Assembly: GCF_030362935.1 (NCBI RefSeq)
Contig: NZ_JAUCDY010000003.1
Span: 180,025 to 244,024, forward strand
Reading direction: 5' to 3'
From: Thiopseudomonas acetoxidans
Lineage (GTDB): Bacteria > Pseudomonadota > Gammaproteobacteria > Pseudomonadales > Pseudomonadaceae
Length of the DNA: 64,000 nucleotides
Every line of letters begins with the position of its first letter. The first letter of the stretch is position 1. Below are positions 53,592 to 62,233 of this stretch, piece after piece. The notes below the pieces were generated by a model. It made no database searches, was not told the origin of the DNA, and saw nothing but the letters and a program-made list of their open reading frames with translations. Made by a program: the position numbers and the translations under genes.

Positions 53592-54323
53592 TCAACTATG
53601 CCACTCTGCTAGTCGCGCTCTAAGACGTGCTGCACACTGGCTGTGTAATTGGCTCACTCGTGATTCACTAATCCCGAGCACCACCCCAATTTCTTTTAAA
53701 TTCAACTCTTCGCTGTAATACAAAGAAAGCACTAATTGCTCACGTTCCGGCAGACCTTCTATTGCTTGAGCCAGCGCTTGTTTAAATTTTTCTTGTTCAA
53801 TTTCTCGACCTGGCCCCCGATGACTTACTTGTAAATCTGGCTGTGCTCCATCTTCTTGCAAACCATCGAAGCTAAATAATCTACTGCCCTGTGTATCCGC
53901 CAAGATCGCGTGATACTCTTCTAGACTCATATCTAATTCGGCCGCAACCTCTTTGTCTTGAGCGTCTTTACCTGTACGCGACTCAACTTTTCTTACGGCT
54001 TCACTCACCATGCGTGTATTTCTATGTACAGAACGAGGCACCCAATCACCTTTGCGCATCTCGTCTAGCATCGCTCCGCGGATACGTATTCCAACAAATG
54101 TTTCAAAACTTGCACCCTTACTAGAATCGTATTTTTTGGCCGCTTCTAATAAACCTATCATTCCTGCTTGAATCAGATCATCAACTTGAACGCTTGCTGG
54201 GAGTCTGGCCAGCATGTGGTAAGCAATTCGCTTAACCAAAGGAGCATGCTGTTCAACCAGCAATGTTTGTTCATCCCTAGCTTGCGCTGTGGCATACATT
54301 TGCAAACCTTTGGCTACTGTCAT
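53592..54323 (-). CDS. fliA: RNA polymerase sigma-28 factor FliA
   Basis: A 243-residue flagellar sigma factor. Regions 2 (VDDLIQAGMIGLLEAAKKYD; GASFETFVGIRIRGAMLDEM), 3 and 4 (LSLYYSEELNLKEIGVVLGI; ESRVSQLHSQ) are complete. It directs late flagellar genes and should be held by FlgM, which is outside the window. The start at 54323 (MTVAKGLQMY) follows the fleN stop by 20 bases; a longer frame runs back into fleN and is discarded. Confidence 0.96.
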   Translation of the reverse strand: MTVAKGLQMYATAQARDEQTLLVEQHAPLVKRIAYHMLARLPASVQVDDLIQAGMIGLLEAAKKYDSSKGASFETFVGIRIRGAMLDEMRKGDWVPRSVHRNTRMVSEAVRKVESRTGKDAQDKEVAAELDMSLEEYHAILADTQGSRLFSFDGLQEDGAQPDLQVSHRGPGREIEQEKFKQALAQAIEGLPEREQLVLSLYYSEELNLKEIGVVLGISESRVSQLHSQCAARLRARLAEWHS

Positions 54324-54343
54324 TGCAATTATTCCCGTCCTTA

Positions 54344-55159
54344 TTATTGGCTCACTAAACGGTCCACAAAAAACTCCAAATGCCCTCGCGGTGTAGCAGG
54401 CAAAGGCCAACCATCTACTTTCTCTGCTATTGACTTGTAAGCTAGAGCGCACTTGGACCGCGGGAAAGCTTGGTAAACGGCTTTCTGCCTTTGCGCTGCC
54501 TTGCGTACAGTCTCATCATAGGGAATTGCACCCAAGTATTGCAGTGTAACATCATCTAAGAATCGTTCGGTAACATTTACCAGCTTGGCATAGATGCTGC
54601 GGCCTTCTTGCGGGCTATGTGCCATGTTAGCCAAAACACGAAAACGGGTCATGCCATGATCACGGCTGAGTAGTTTAATCAGCGCGTAAGCATCGGTAAT
54701 AGAAGTTGGCTCGTCACATACCACCAGTATCACTTCTTGTGCTGCTCGCACGAAGCTGGTAACTGAGTCACCAATTCCAGCTGCCGTATCTATCACCAAC
54801 ATATCAATGCTATCGCCGATATCGCTAAAGGCTTGGATAAGACCCGCATGCTGTAGCGGCGTCATTTCAACCATACTTTTAGTACCTGATGAAGCGGGTA
54901 CAATTCTTATTCCACCAGGTCCAGGCAGCAAAACATCACGCAAATCGCACTTACCATCCATTACTTCAGCCAACGTACGTTGTGGATTAAGACCCAATAA
55001 AACGTCCACGTTGGCCAAACCAAAGTCCGCATCCAACAACACTACACGACGCCCTAGATCAGCCAGAGCTAAGGATAGATTAACCGAAACGTTGGTTTTA
55101 CCCACCCCGCCTTTGCCGCCAGTAACCGCCACTACTTGAACAGAATGTTTGTTTGTCAT
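54344..55159 (-). CDS. fleN: Flagellar number regulator FleN (FlhG), MinD-like ATPase
   Basis: A 271-residue MinD-family ATPase. The deviant Walker A is VTGGKGGVGKTNVSVNLS; VVLLDADFGLANVDVLLGL and DMLVIDTAAGIGDSV follow. In Pseudomonas FleN binds FleQ and limits the cell to one flagellum. Gene order flhF-fleN-fliA is conserved. Only 33 bases separate it from flhF. Confidence 0.96.
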   Translation of the reverse strand: MTNKHSVQVVAVTGGKGGVGKTNVSVNLSLALADLGRRVVLLDADFGLANVDVLLGLNPQRTLAEVMDGKCDLRDVLLPGPGGIRIVPASSGTKSMVEMTPLQHAGLIQAFSDIGDSIDMLVIDTAAGIGDSVTSFVRAAQEVILVVCDEPTSITDAYALIKLLSRDHGMTRFRVLANMAHSPQEGRSIYAKLVNVTERFLDDVTLQYLGAIPYDETVRKAAQRQKAVYQAFPRSKCALAYKSIAEKVDGWPLPATPRGHLEFFVDRLVSQ

Positions 55160-55192
55160 TTATTTAATACCTTGTATCTCAGTTAGTGCCGC

Positions 55193-56500
55193 TTAGCCGA
55201 CTTGTCTAGCCGCTGCTTGATAAGAAGTTGCATACATTGCAGCCATTTCTTGCTCACCCGGATCGTCTGGGTTTTGCATGCGTACAGCTCGACTCACTAA
55301 CTGATGGCTACGCGAAGCCTGAATATCATCAGGAATCCTAGGGCCATCAGTAGTATAAGCTACTGCAAGGTTATGGCAAATAGCCATGCCAAGAGCCTCC
55401 CCCATACTTACGGCTTCATCCAACTTCGTTATAATGCAGCCTGCTAAGCCACAGCGCTTGTAAGCGTGCCACGCTGCTTTAAGCACTTGTGCTTGACTGG
55501 TTGCGGCCAACACCAAGTAATTTTTCGCCTGAACACCTCGAGCTGCCAAACTATCTAGCTGCATAGCCAACATGGGATCTTGTGCTGGCAAACCTGCTGT
55601 ATCAATCAAAACCAGACGCTTTTTCTGCAAAGGATGCAGTGCCTGCTCAAGGGATTGACCCACTTCTACATGGCTTACTGATACATTTAAGATGCGGCCT
55701 AAAGTTTTCAGCTGTTCTTGTGCGCCAATACGGAAACTGTCCATGCTGACGATAGCGACATTTTGCGCACCATGCTCAAGCACATAACGCGCCGCCAGTT
55801 TCGCCAGCGTAGTGGTCTTACCCATTCCCGCAGGACCGACCAGTGCAATGACACCACCGTGCTGCAAAGGATCCTTAGCTGGGGTATCCAGTTCATGGGC
55901 TAAATGCGCCAACACCATGCGCCATGCTTGGCGCTGATCGGTTTCACTCGCCACTTTTTGCATCAGGTTGCCAACCAGCTCGGCCGGCAAACCCATTTTC
56001 TGTAGACGCTTCCACAACTCTGCTTGTTTGGGTTGCTGATGCTGCACTGAACCCCAAGCAATTGTACCCAGTTGCATTTCTAGCAGCTCACGCAAGCCCA
56101 GCAACTCAGAACGCATCTGTGCAAGCTCTTGCTGATCGACTGAAGGCTGGCTGGCTGACGAGTACTGAGCTACAGCAGGCTGGTGAATCGCTGTAGAGTG
56201 CGCCATTACCTTATCGAATAGTTGACGATCGCGCTTTGTGCCAGCAACCTCTTCACGCAAGCTCATCGATGCTTGCGCCTGCATAATATGCTCTTTGGTC
56301 TTGCGCAGCTCTGCCTCTAGGGCTGGATTAGCCCGAGCTGGAAGTGATTGTAGGTTATAATCAAGGGCGGCAGTCAGCTCAATGCCTCCCGCTACTTTGC
56401 GCGTCGACAAAATGGAAGCATCTGCACCCAGTTCTTCTTTTACTCGATTCATCGCCTGACGCATATCAGCGGCAAAAAAACGTTTGACTTGCATAGCCAT
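55193..56500 (-). CDS. flhF: Flagellar placement GTPase FlhF
   Basis: A 435-residue SRP-type GTPase that marks the pole for flagellum assembly. The N-terminal B domain (about 1-130) begins MQVKRFFAADMRQAM; the NG domain has GPAGMGKTTTLAKLAARY (G1), VSMDSFRIGAQEQLKT, LIDTAGLPAQD and TKLDEAVSMGEALG. Usual start in relatives is the ATG at 56494; ATG 56500 adds two residues. It follows flhA by 12 bases. Confidence 0.95.
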   Translation of the reverse strand: MAMQVKRFFAADMRQAMNRVKEELGADASILSTRKVAGGIELTAALDYNLQSLPARANPALEAELRKTKEHIMQAQASMSLREEVAGTKRDRQLFDKVMAHSTAIHQPAVAQYSSASQPSVDQQELAQMRSELLGLRELLEMQLGTIAWGSVQHQQPKQAELWKRLQKMGLPAELVGNLMQKVASETDQRQAWRMVLAHLAHELDTPAKDPLQHGGVIALVGPAGMGKTTTLAKLAARYVLEHGAQNVAIVSMDSFRIGAQEQLKTLGRILNVSVSHVEVGQSLEQALHPLQKKRLVLIDTAGLPAQDPMLAMQLDSLAARGVQAKNYLVLAATSQAQVLKAAWHAYKRCGLAGCIITKLDEAVSMGEALGMAICHNLAVAYTTDGPRIPDDIQASRSHQLVSRAVRMQNPDDPGEQEMAAMYATSYQAAARQVG

Positions 56501-56512
56501 AAGTCCGCCCTC

Positions 56513-58636
56513 TTATCCTTGTCCCACGGTCGCCACAATGGTGACCTGCTTATTATCTGGTATCTCTTGGTAAGCCAGCACATGCATGTTAGGAACAGTC
56601 ATTCGAGCAAAACGTGACATCATGGCTCTTATTTGTCCTGCGACCAGTAAAATCACTGGCTGTCCTAACATTTCTTGTCTCTGCGCCGCCTCAACTAGAG
56701 AGTGTTGTAATTTTTCAGCCATGCCAGGTTCTAACAAAATACCGTTCTCAGAACCCTGACCAGCCTGCTGTAAACTATTAAGCAATATCTGTTCCAACTT
56801 TGGCTCAAGAGTGATAACTGGCATCTCAGAGTCAAGCCCCACAATGCTTTGCACTATTGCACGCGATAAAGCGACGCGCACAGCAGCCACCATGGCGGCG
56901 GGATCTTGACTCTTACCTGCGGCATTAGCGATGGCTTCAGCAATGGTACGAATATCGCGCACTGGTACCTGCTCCTGCAGCAAGGTCTGCAAAATTTTCA
57001 ATAGTGTCGATAGGGAAATAATGCCCGGAACCAGCTCTTCAGCCAGCTTAGGCGAACTCTTAGCCAGCACCTGCATCAATTGCTGCACTTCTTCGTGACC
57101 AATAAGCTCGTGCGCATGATTGTTAAGAATCTGGTTTAGATGGGTCGCCACCACTGTACTGGCGTCTACCACTGTATAGCCTAAGGATTGCGCCTGATCG
57201 CGCTGATTCGCTTCAATCCACACTGCTTCCAAGCCAAATGCAGGATCCGTAGTGGCAACACCGTTGACAGTACCAAATACCTGCCCCGGGTTGATGGCTA
57301 GATCACGGTCAGGATACACTTCCGCCTCAGCTACAGTCACACCCATCAGGGTCAAGCGGTATGCGTTAGGTGCTAGATCTAAATTGTCACGGATATGCAC
57401 TGAAGGCATCAAAAAACCTAAGTCTTGCGACAGTTTTTTACGCACACCTTTAATGCGTGCTAGCAGTTGGCCACCCTGATTACGATCCACCAAAGGAATG
57501 AGGCGATACCCTACCTCCAAACCCACCATGTCCACGGGCGTTACATCATCCCAACCCAACTCGCGATGTTCAGGTGAAACCGTGGCTGGCAACTGATCGG
57601 CCTTGCGCTGCTCTTGCTCCACTACAGCCAAGTCTTTATTTTTCTGCTTGCGCCAAATTATGTAGGCGCCGACACCCGCCAAAACAGCCAAGCTTAAAAA
57701 TGACACATGCGGCATGCCTGGTATGGAGCCCATGACAAACAGGATCGCAGCAGCAACTGCCAGAGCTTTAGGCGAAGTAAACATCTGGCGATTAATCTGG
57801 TCTCCCATATCTTCAGAGGTTGTTACGCGAGTAACCATGACCGCCGCCGCTGTTGACAGCAACAGGCTCGGAACCTGTGCCACTAAACCGTCACCAATGG
57901 TTAACAGCGCATAGACCTTACCTGCCTCAGCAAAACTCAAGGAGTGCTGCGCTATACCGACAGTAATACCACCCAGCAGGTTAATAAACAGAATTAACAG
58001 TCCAGCGATAGCATCACCGCGCACAAACTTACTAGCACCATCCATCGAACCGTAAAAGTCCGCCTCTTGCGCCACTTCAGAACGACGCAACTTGGCCTCC
58101 TCCTGATCAATCAAGCCTGAGTTCAGGTCGGCATCAATCGCCATCTGCTTACCGGGCATGGCATCCAAGGTGAAACGTGCACTCACCTCAGAAATACGGC
58201 CCGCACCCTTAGTCACTACAACAAAGTTAATAATCATTAAGATGGCAAAAACAACCGCACCAACAACATAGTTACCACCAACAACCACGTCACCAAACGC
58301 TTGAATTACCTTACCAGCGGCATCACCGCCGTCATGACCGTGCAGCAAAACCACGCGGGTTGAAGCTACGTTAAGCGCTAAGCGCATGAGGGTTGCGACT
58401 AACAAAATGGTTGGAAAGGCGGCAAAGTCCAACGGGCGCATGGCATATACACCCACCAACAGCACGACAATGGAGAGCGCAATGTTGAAAGTAAAAAATA
58501 CGTCGAGCAAAAACGGCGGGACAGGCAAAGTCATCATACCCAAGATGACTAGCAGTAAGATGGGCACACCTAGATTGCCCTGCTTGAGGATGCCCATCCC
58601 GGTACGCATGCCTGAATATACTTGTGAGCGATTCAC
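56513..58636 (-). CDS. flhA: Flagellar export gate protein FlhA
   Basis: A 707-residue FHIPEP-family protein. The first ~330 residues hold about eight membrane segments; the FHIPEP region reads RFTLDAMPGKQMAIDADLNSG. The C-terminal cytoplasmic domain (about 360-707) docks export chaperones. It forms a ring at the centre of the flagellar type III export machine. The stop is 12 bases before flhF; a sigma-54-type promoter lies upstream. Confidence 0.97.
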   Translation of the reverse strand: MNRSQVYSGMRTGMGILKQGNLGVPILLLVILGMMTLPVPPFLLDVFFTFNIALSIVVLLVGVYAMRPLDFAAFPTILLVATLMRLALNVASTRVVLLHGHDGGDAAGKVIQAFGDVVVGGNYVVGAVVFAILMIINFVVVTKGAGRISEVSARFTLDAMPGKQMAIDADLNSGLIDQEEAKLRRSEVAQEADFYGSMDGASKFVRGDAIAGLLILFINLLGGITVGIAQHSLSFAEAGKVYALLTIGDGLVAQVPSLLLSTAAAVMVTRVTTSEDMGDQINRQMFTSPKALAVAAAILFVMGSIPGMPHVSFLSLAVLAGVGAYIIWRKQKNKDLAVVEQEQRKADQLPATVSPEHRELGWDDVTPVDMVGLEVGYRLIPLVDRNQGGQLLARIKGVRKKLSQDLGFLMPSVHIRDNLDLAPNAYRLTLMGVTVAEAEVYPDRDLAINPGQVFGTVNGVATTDPAFGLEAVWIEANQRDQAQSLGYTVVDASTVVATHLNQILNNHAHELIGHEEVQQLMQVLAKSSPKLAEELVPGIISLSTLLKILQTLLQEQVPVRDIRTIAEAIANAAGKSQDPAAMVAAVRVALSRAIVQSIVGLDSEMPVITLEPKLEQILLNSLQQAGQGSENGILLEPGMAEKLQHSLVEAAQRQEMLGQPVILLVAGQIRAMMSRFARMTVPNMHVLAYQEIPDNKQVTIVATVGQG

Positions 58637-58711
58637 TCTATATTTCTCCGCCGAACTCTAAAAAATAATAACGTCAAAAAAACAATGCTTTACAGGATAC
58701 TCTTGAGTTAA

Positions 58712-58727
58712 TGCAAATATTGAGCCA
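58712..58727 (-). promoter_or_regulatory. Probable sigma-54 promoter for flhA
   Basis: On the minus strand TGGCTCA-ATAT-TTGCA has GG and GC 12 bp apart and a perfect TTGCA. Transcription would start near 58700, 64 bases before the flhA ATG. In P. aeruginosa flhA is a FleQ/RpoN-dependent class II gene, which agrees. Confidence 0.65.
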
Positions 58728-58746
58728 AGAACACTTTGTCTACACA

Positions 58747-58787
58747 ACAAAAAGCCCAACTGCGCTATCCACGTAGTTGGGCTTTAC
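58747..58787 (-). terminator. Terminator of the oad operon
   Basis: AAAGCCCAACTACG-TGGATAG-CGCAGTTGGGCTTT (minus strand; 14 bp with one G-U pair, 7-base loop) followed by TTG. It separates oadB from the flhA promoter. Confidence 0.85.
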
Positions 58788-58849
58788 TAAGGAGTCGTTA
58801 TTTTATTGCATTATCTTAGCGCATAAAAGCCTATGTTAACTGTAAGCTG

Positions 58850-59989
58850 TTAGCCGACAAAACTAAGCAAAACGCCTGCCGCCACTGCCGAGCCAATTAC
58901 ACCAGCTACATTGGGACCCATTGCATGCATTAATAAAAAGTTTTGCGAGTTGGCTTCCAACCCCACCTTATTAGCAACCCGCGCCGCCATAGGCACCGCA
59001 GAAACACCAGCTGCGCCAATCAATGGGTTAACTTTGTTAGCGCTAAAAAGGTTCATGACTTTAGCCATAATTATTCCAGCCGCTGTGCCACCACAAAAAG
59101 CCACCATACCTAAAATTAAGATCCCTAGTGTCTTCAGCTGCAAAAACGTATCTGCAGAAAGCTTAGCTCCCACGGTCAAGCCTAACCCGATAGTGACAAC
59201 GTTAATCAGCGCATTGCGCGAGGTATCCGCTAAACGCTCAACCACACCGCTTTCACGCATCAAATTACCGAATGCAAACATGCCAATCAATGGAGCTGCA
59301 TCAGGCAGCAGCAAACCAATTAGCAAGCAAAGCACTAATGGGAAAATAATTTTTTCTGCCTGGCCTACTGGTCGCAACTGCACCATGACGATGGCACGTT
59401 CTTCTTTTGAGGTTAACGCACGCATAATCGGCGGTTGAATCAACGGTACTAACGCCATATACGAGTAAGCTGCTACCGCAATCGGTCCAAGCAAATCAGG
59501 GGCAAGCCGTGCAGTCACAAATATAGAGGTAGGCCCATCAGCCCCACCAATAATCGCAATGGAAGCAGCCTCACGCAACGTAAACTCCAAACCGGGAATC
59601 CCAAGCATGCCGATTGCCAAAGCACCCATCAAGGTCGCAAAAATACCAAACTGCGCTGCCGCACCTAACAAAAGGGTTTTAGGGTTGGCCAACATCGGAC
59701 CAAAATCCGTCATCGCCCCCACACCCATAAAAATCAGTAGCGGAAAAACACTGGTTGGCAAGCCGACATCATACAGCAGTGCAAGCAAGCCGCCGGTTTC
59801 AGCCATTCCAGCAGCCGGTAGGTTAGCCAGCACGCCACCAAAGCCAATAGGAATTAGCAATAAAGGTTCAAAACCCTTGCGAATCGCTAAATAAATCAAG
59901 CCAAGACAGACCAGTAGCATAACGGCCTGCCCAAGCTCGAGCTGATAGAGCCCGGTGTTTTGCCACAGGGTAAATAACTTATCCATCAT
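58850..59989 (-). CDS. oadB: Oxaloacetate decarboxylase, beta subunit (sodium pump)
   Basis: A 379-residue inner-membrane protein with about nine to ten hydrophobic segments that decarboxylates the carboxybiotin of OadA and pumps Na+ outward. The IGGADGPTSIFVTARLAPDLL region has the conserved Asp of the sodium path, and the C-terminal HAMGPNVAGVIGSAVAAG holds the conserved Asn and Ser. ATG 59989 follows GAGG at five bases; earlier frames overlap oadA. Related beta subunits of methylmalonyl-CoA or glutaconyl-CoA decarboxylases look similar, so the substrate is set by OadA. Confidence 0.9.
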   Translation of the reverse strand: MMDKLFTLWQNTGLYQLELGQAVMLLVCLGLIYLAIRKGFEPLLLIPIGFGGVLANLPAAGMAETGGLLALLYDVGLPTSVFPLLIFMGVGAMTDFGPMLANPKTLLLGAAAQFGIFATLMGALAIGMLGIPGLEFTLREAASIAIIGGADGPTSIFVTARLAPDLLGPIAVAAYSYMALVPLIQPPIMRALTSKEERAIVMVQLRPVGQAEKIIFPLVLCLLIGLLLPDAAPLIGMFAFGNLMRESGVVERLADTSRNALINVVTIGLGLTVGAKLSADTFLQLKTLGILILGMVAFCGGTAAGIIMAKVMNLFSANKVNPLIGAAGVSAVPMAARVANKVGLEANSQNFLLMHAMGPNVAGVIGSAVAAGVLLSFVG

Positions 59990-59996
59990 CGAGTCC

Positions 59997-61772
59997 TCAC
60001 GCAATGCTTAGCAGGCAATCGCCCACAGATACAGCATCACCAACTGCGACATCAATGCTGGCAATCACTCCGCTGCGGAAGGCGCGAATCTCGGTCTCCA
60101 TTTTCATGGCTTCCAGAATAATCAACACATCGCCCTCTTCAACCGACTGCCCAGGCTTAGCTAAAACTTTAAAAATGTTTCCAGCCAGCGGCGCACCTTG
60201 AGGATCACCCCCTTCGGTTACTGGTGCAGACGCAGTTTGCGTTGCATCGGTACTGACTAGAGGCTTGATGCCTTCAATATCACCGCCCTCATTCACCTGC
60301 ACCACAAAACTCTTGCCATTAACTTCTACGGTATAGGCTTGCGGCTCGTCAGTATCGCCTAAACGCTCTTTACCTGTAGGCGCGGGCTCAAAAGCGTCAG
60401 GATTATTACGGTTTTCCAGAAACTTCAGACCAATTTGCGGGAACAATGCATAGGTCAGTACATCATCCACTTCCCGTTCAGCCTGAGCGAGCTGGATGCC
60501 TTTTTCCTGAGCAATTTCACGCAGCTCTTGTGTCAGCTTATCCATCTCGTTATCAATCAAGTCCGCTGGACGGCACGTAATCGCTTCAGCACCCTCCAGC
60601 ACGCGCGCCTGCAGCTCTGCATTAAACGGAGCTGGTGCGGCACCGTACTCACCCTTCAAGATACCCGCTGTTTCTTTAGTAATGGATTTATAACGCTCGC
60701 CGGTTAGCACGTTAATCACCGCTTGCGTGCCGACAATCTGCGAGGTGGGCGTAACCAGCGGGATAAAACCCAAGTCTTCACGTACGCGCGGGATTTCAGC
60801 AAGCACTTCATCAAACTTGTCACTTGCGCCTTGCTCTTTAAGCTGATTCTCCATATTGGTCAGCATGCCGCCAGGCACTTGCGCGATCAGAATACGAGAA
60901 TCAACACCCTTCAAGCTGCCCTCAAATTTTGCATATTTTTTCCGCACATCACGAAAGTAAGCCGCACACTCTTCTAACAACTCAAGGTCTAAGCCTGTGT
61001 CGTGCTCGGTGTTTTGAAAAATAGCCACTACCGATTCCGTTGGCGAATGGCCATAGGTCATCGACATGGAAGAAATCGAAGAATCCACATTATCAATCCC
61101 TGCCTCCACTGCTTTAACAATCGCCGCGGTCGACAATCCAGCGGTTGCGTGGCACTGCATGTGCACCGGGATACTTAAACTGGCTTTAAGCTGACTAACT
61201 AACTCATAGGCCACATAAGGATTAAGAATCCCCGCCATGTCCTTGATTGCTATCGAGTCTGCACCCAAGTCTTCAACCTGCTTGGCCAGTTCGACCCACA
61301 TTGGCAGCGTGTGCACAGGGCTAGTGGTGTAGGAAATAGTCCCTTGCGCATGCTTGCCGTTGGCTTTTACAGCACGCAAAGCACGCTCTAGGTTGCGTGG
61401 ATCGTTCATGGCATCAAACACGCGAAATACATCCACACCGTTCGCCGCAGCACGCTCAACAAACTTGTCGACAACATCATCAGCATAGTGGCGATAGCCC
61501 AGCAAGTTTTGCCCGCGTAGCAACATTTGCTGCTTAGTATTGGGCATAGCTGCTTTTAACGTACGGATTCGCTCCCACGGGTCTTCGCCCAAGTAACGAA
61601 TACAGGAGTCGAAGGTTGCACCACCCCAGGTTTCGACAGACCAAAAACCAACCTGATCCAACTTTTCTGCAATAGGCAACATATCATCGAGGCGCAAGCG
61701 AGTCGCTAAAATTGACTGATGCGCATCGCGCAAGACTACCTCAGTAATCCCTAGTGGCTTTTTTACAGTCAT
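59997..61772 (-). CDS. oadA: Oxaloacetate decarboxylase, alpha subunit
   Basis: A 591-residue biotin enzyme. The carboxyltransferase domain (about 5-300) starts ITEVVLRDAHQSILATR and has FRVFDAMNDPRN and MQCHATAGLSTAAIVKA; a conserved PycB/OadA domain follows; the biotinyl domain ends the protein with EAMKMETEI, whose lysine carries biotin. It moves the carboxyl group from oxaloacetate to biotin. A PycB role (pyruvate carboxylase subunit) is the alternative, but oadG and oadB on both sides favour the decarboxylase. Confidence 0.92.
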   Translation of the reverse strand: MTVKKPLGITEVVLRDAHQSILATRLRLDDMLPIAEKLDQVGFWSVETWGGATFDSCIRYLGEDPWERIRTLKAAMPNTKQQMLLRGQNLLGYRHYADDVVDKFVERAAANGVDVFRVFDAMNDPRNLERALRAVKANGKHAQGTISYTTSPVHTLPMWVELAKQVEDLGADSIAIKDMAGILNPYVAYELVSQLKASLSIPVHMQCHATAGLSTAAIVKAVEAGIDNVDSSISSMSMTYGHSPTESVVAIFQNTEHDTGLDLELLEECAAYFRDVRKKYAKFEGSLKGVDSRILIAQVPGGMLTNMENQLKEQGASDKFDEVLAEIPRVREDLGFIPLVTPTSQIVGTQAVINVLTGERYKSITKETAGILKGEYGAAPAPFNAELQARVLEGAEAITCRPADLIDNEMDKLTQELREIAQEKGIQLAQAEREVDDVLTYALFPQIGLKFLENRNNPDAFEPAPTGKERLGDTDEPQAYTVEVNGKSFVVQVNEGGDIEGIKPLVSTDATQTASAPVTEGGDPQGAPLAGNIFKVLAKPGQSVEEGDVLIILEAMKMETEIRAFRSGVIASIDVAVGDAVSVGDCLLSIA

Positions 61773-61806
61773 AGAGGAAAACTCCGTATTTTATATTTTT
61801 GTGTTT

Positions 61807-62064
61807 TTAATTGTGTCGCGCACGATGTTGTTGAATGGCGATTTGGATAGCGCTGAGCGTATCGGCATCAACCTGTGCACAAGTTTTGGATTTATCGACT
61901 CGAGTTACCGCAGTTGCAATAACAGCCTCGTGCATCGAAAACCGCTCTAATAGCCCAGCTATTAGGTTGATACACAGAATCAGTAGCGCTAAAAAAAGAA
62001 ATACTAAACCCAAGCCAAACAGCATAAGTTCAATACCTTCAAGCAAAGGTAGCTGAGAAGTCAT
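61807..62064 (-). CDS. oadG: Oxaloacetate decarboxylase, gamma subunit
   Basis: An 85-residue protein with one N-terminal membrane segment (about 12-35, LMLFGLGLVFLFLALLILCI) and a polar tail, the standard OadG layout, ending in a histidine-containing AIQIAIQQHRARHN where relatives bind zinc. It assembles OadA with OadB. It is the first gene, 34 bases before oadA. The start codon follows AGGGG. Confidence 0.85.
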   Translation of the reverse strand: MTSQLPLLEGIELMLFGLGLVFLFLALLILCINLIAGLLERFSMHEAVIATAVTRVDKSKTCAQVDADTLSAIQIAIQQHRARHN

Positions 62065-62233
62065 AACGGCCCCTGTGTCTACAATACAAGTCTTATTGTT
62101 ATTTAAATACTTGCTGTAGATGCAATCTATTTTGATCGAATACAGCTAAAACCAGCGCAGATTAACGCGAACAGAATAACTTAGCAAACACAAAAAGCTT
62201 TTTATTTTTATCTTTTGTCGACAATGTTTAGGG

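Noticed and set aside
62200..62233. AAAAAGCTTTTT palindrome after mgtE
   Set aside because: No loop can form over the palindrome and it is plain A/T sequence; not a credible terminator.
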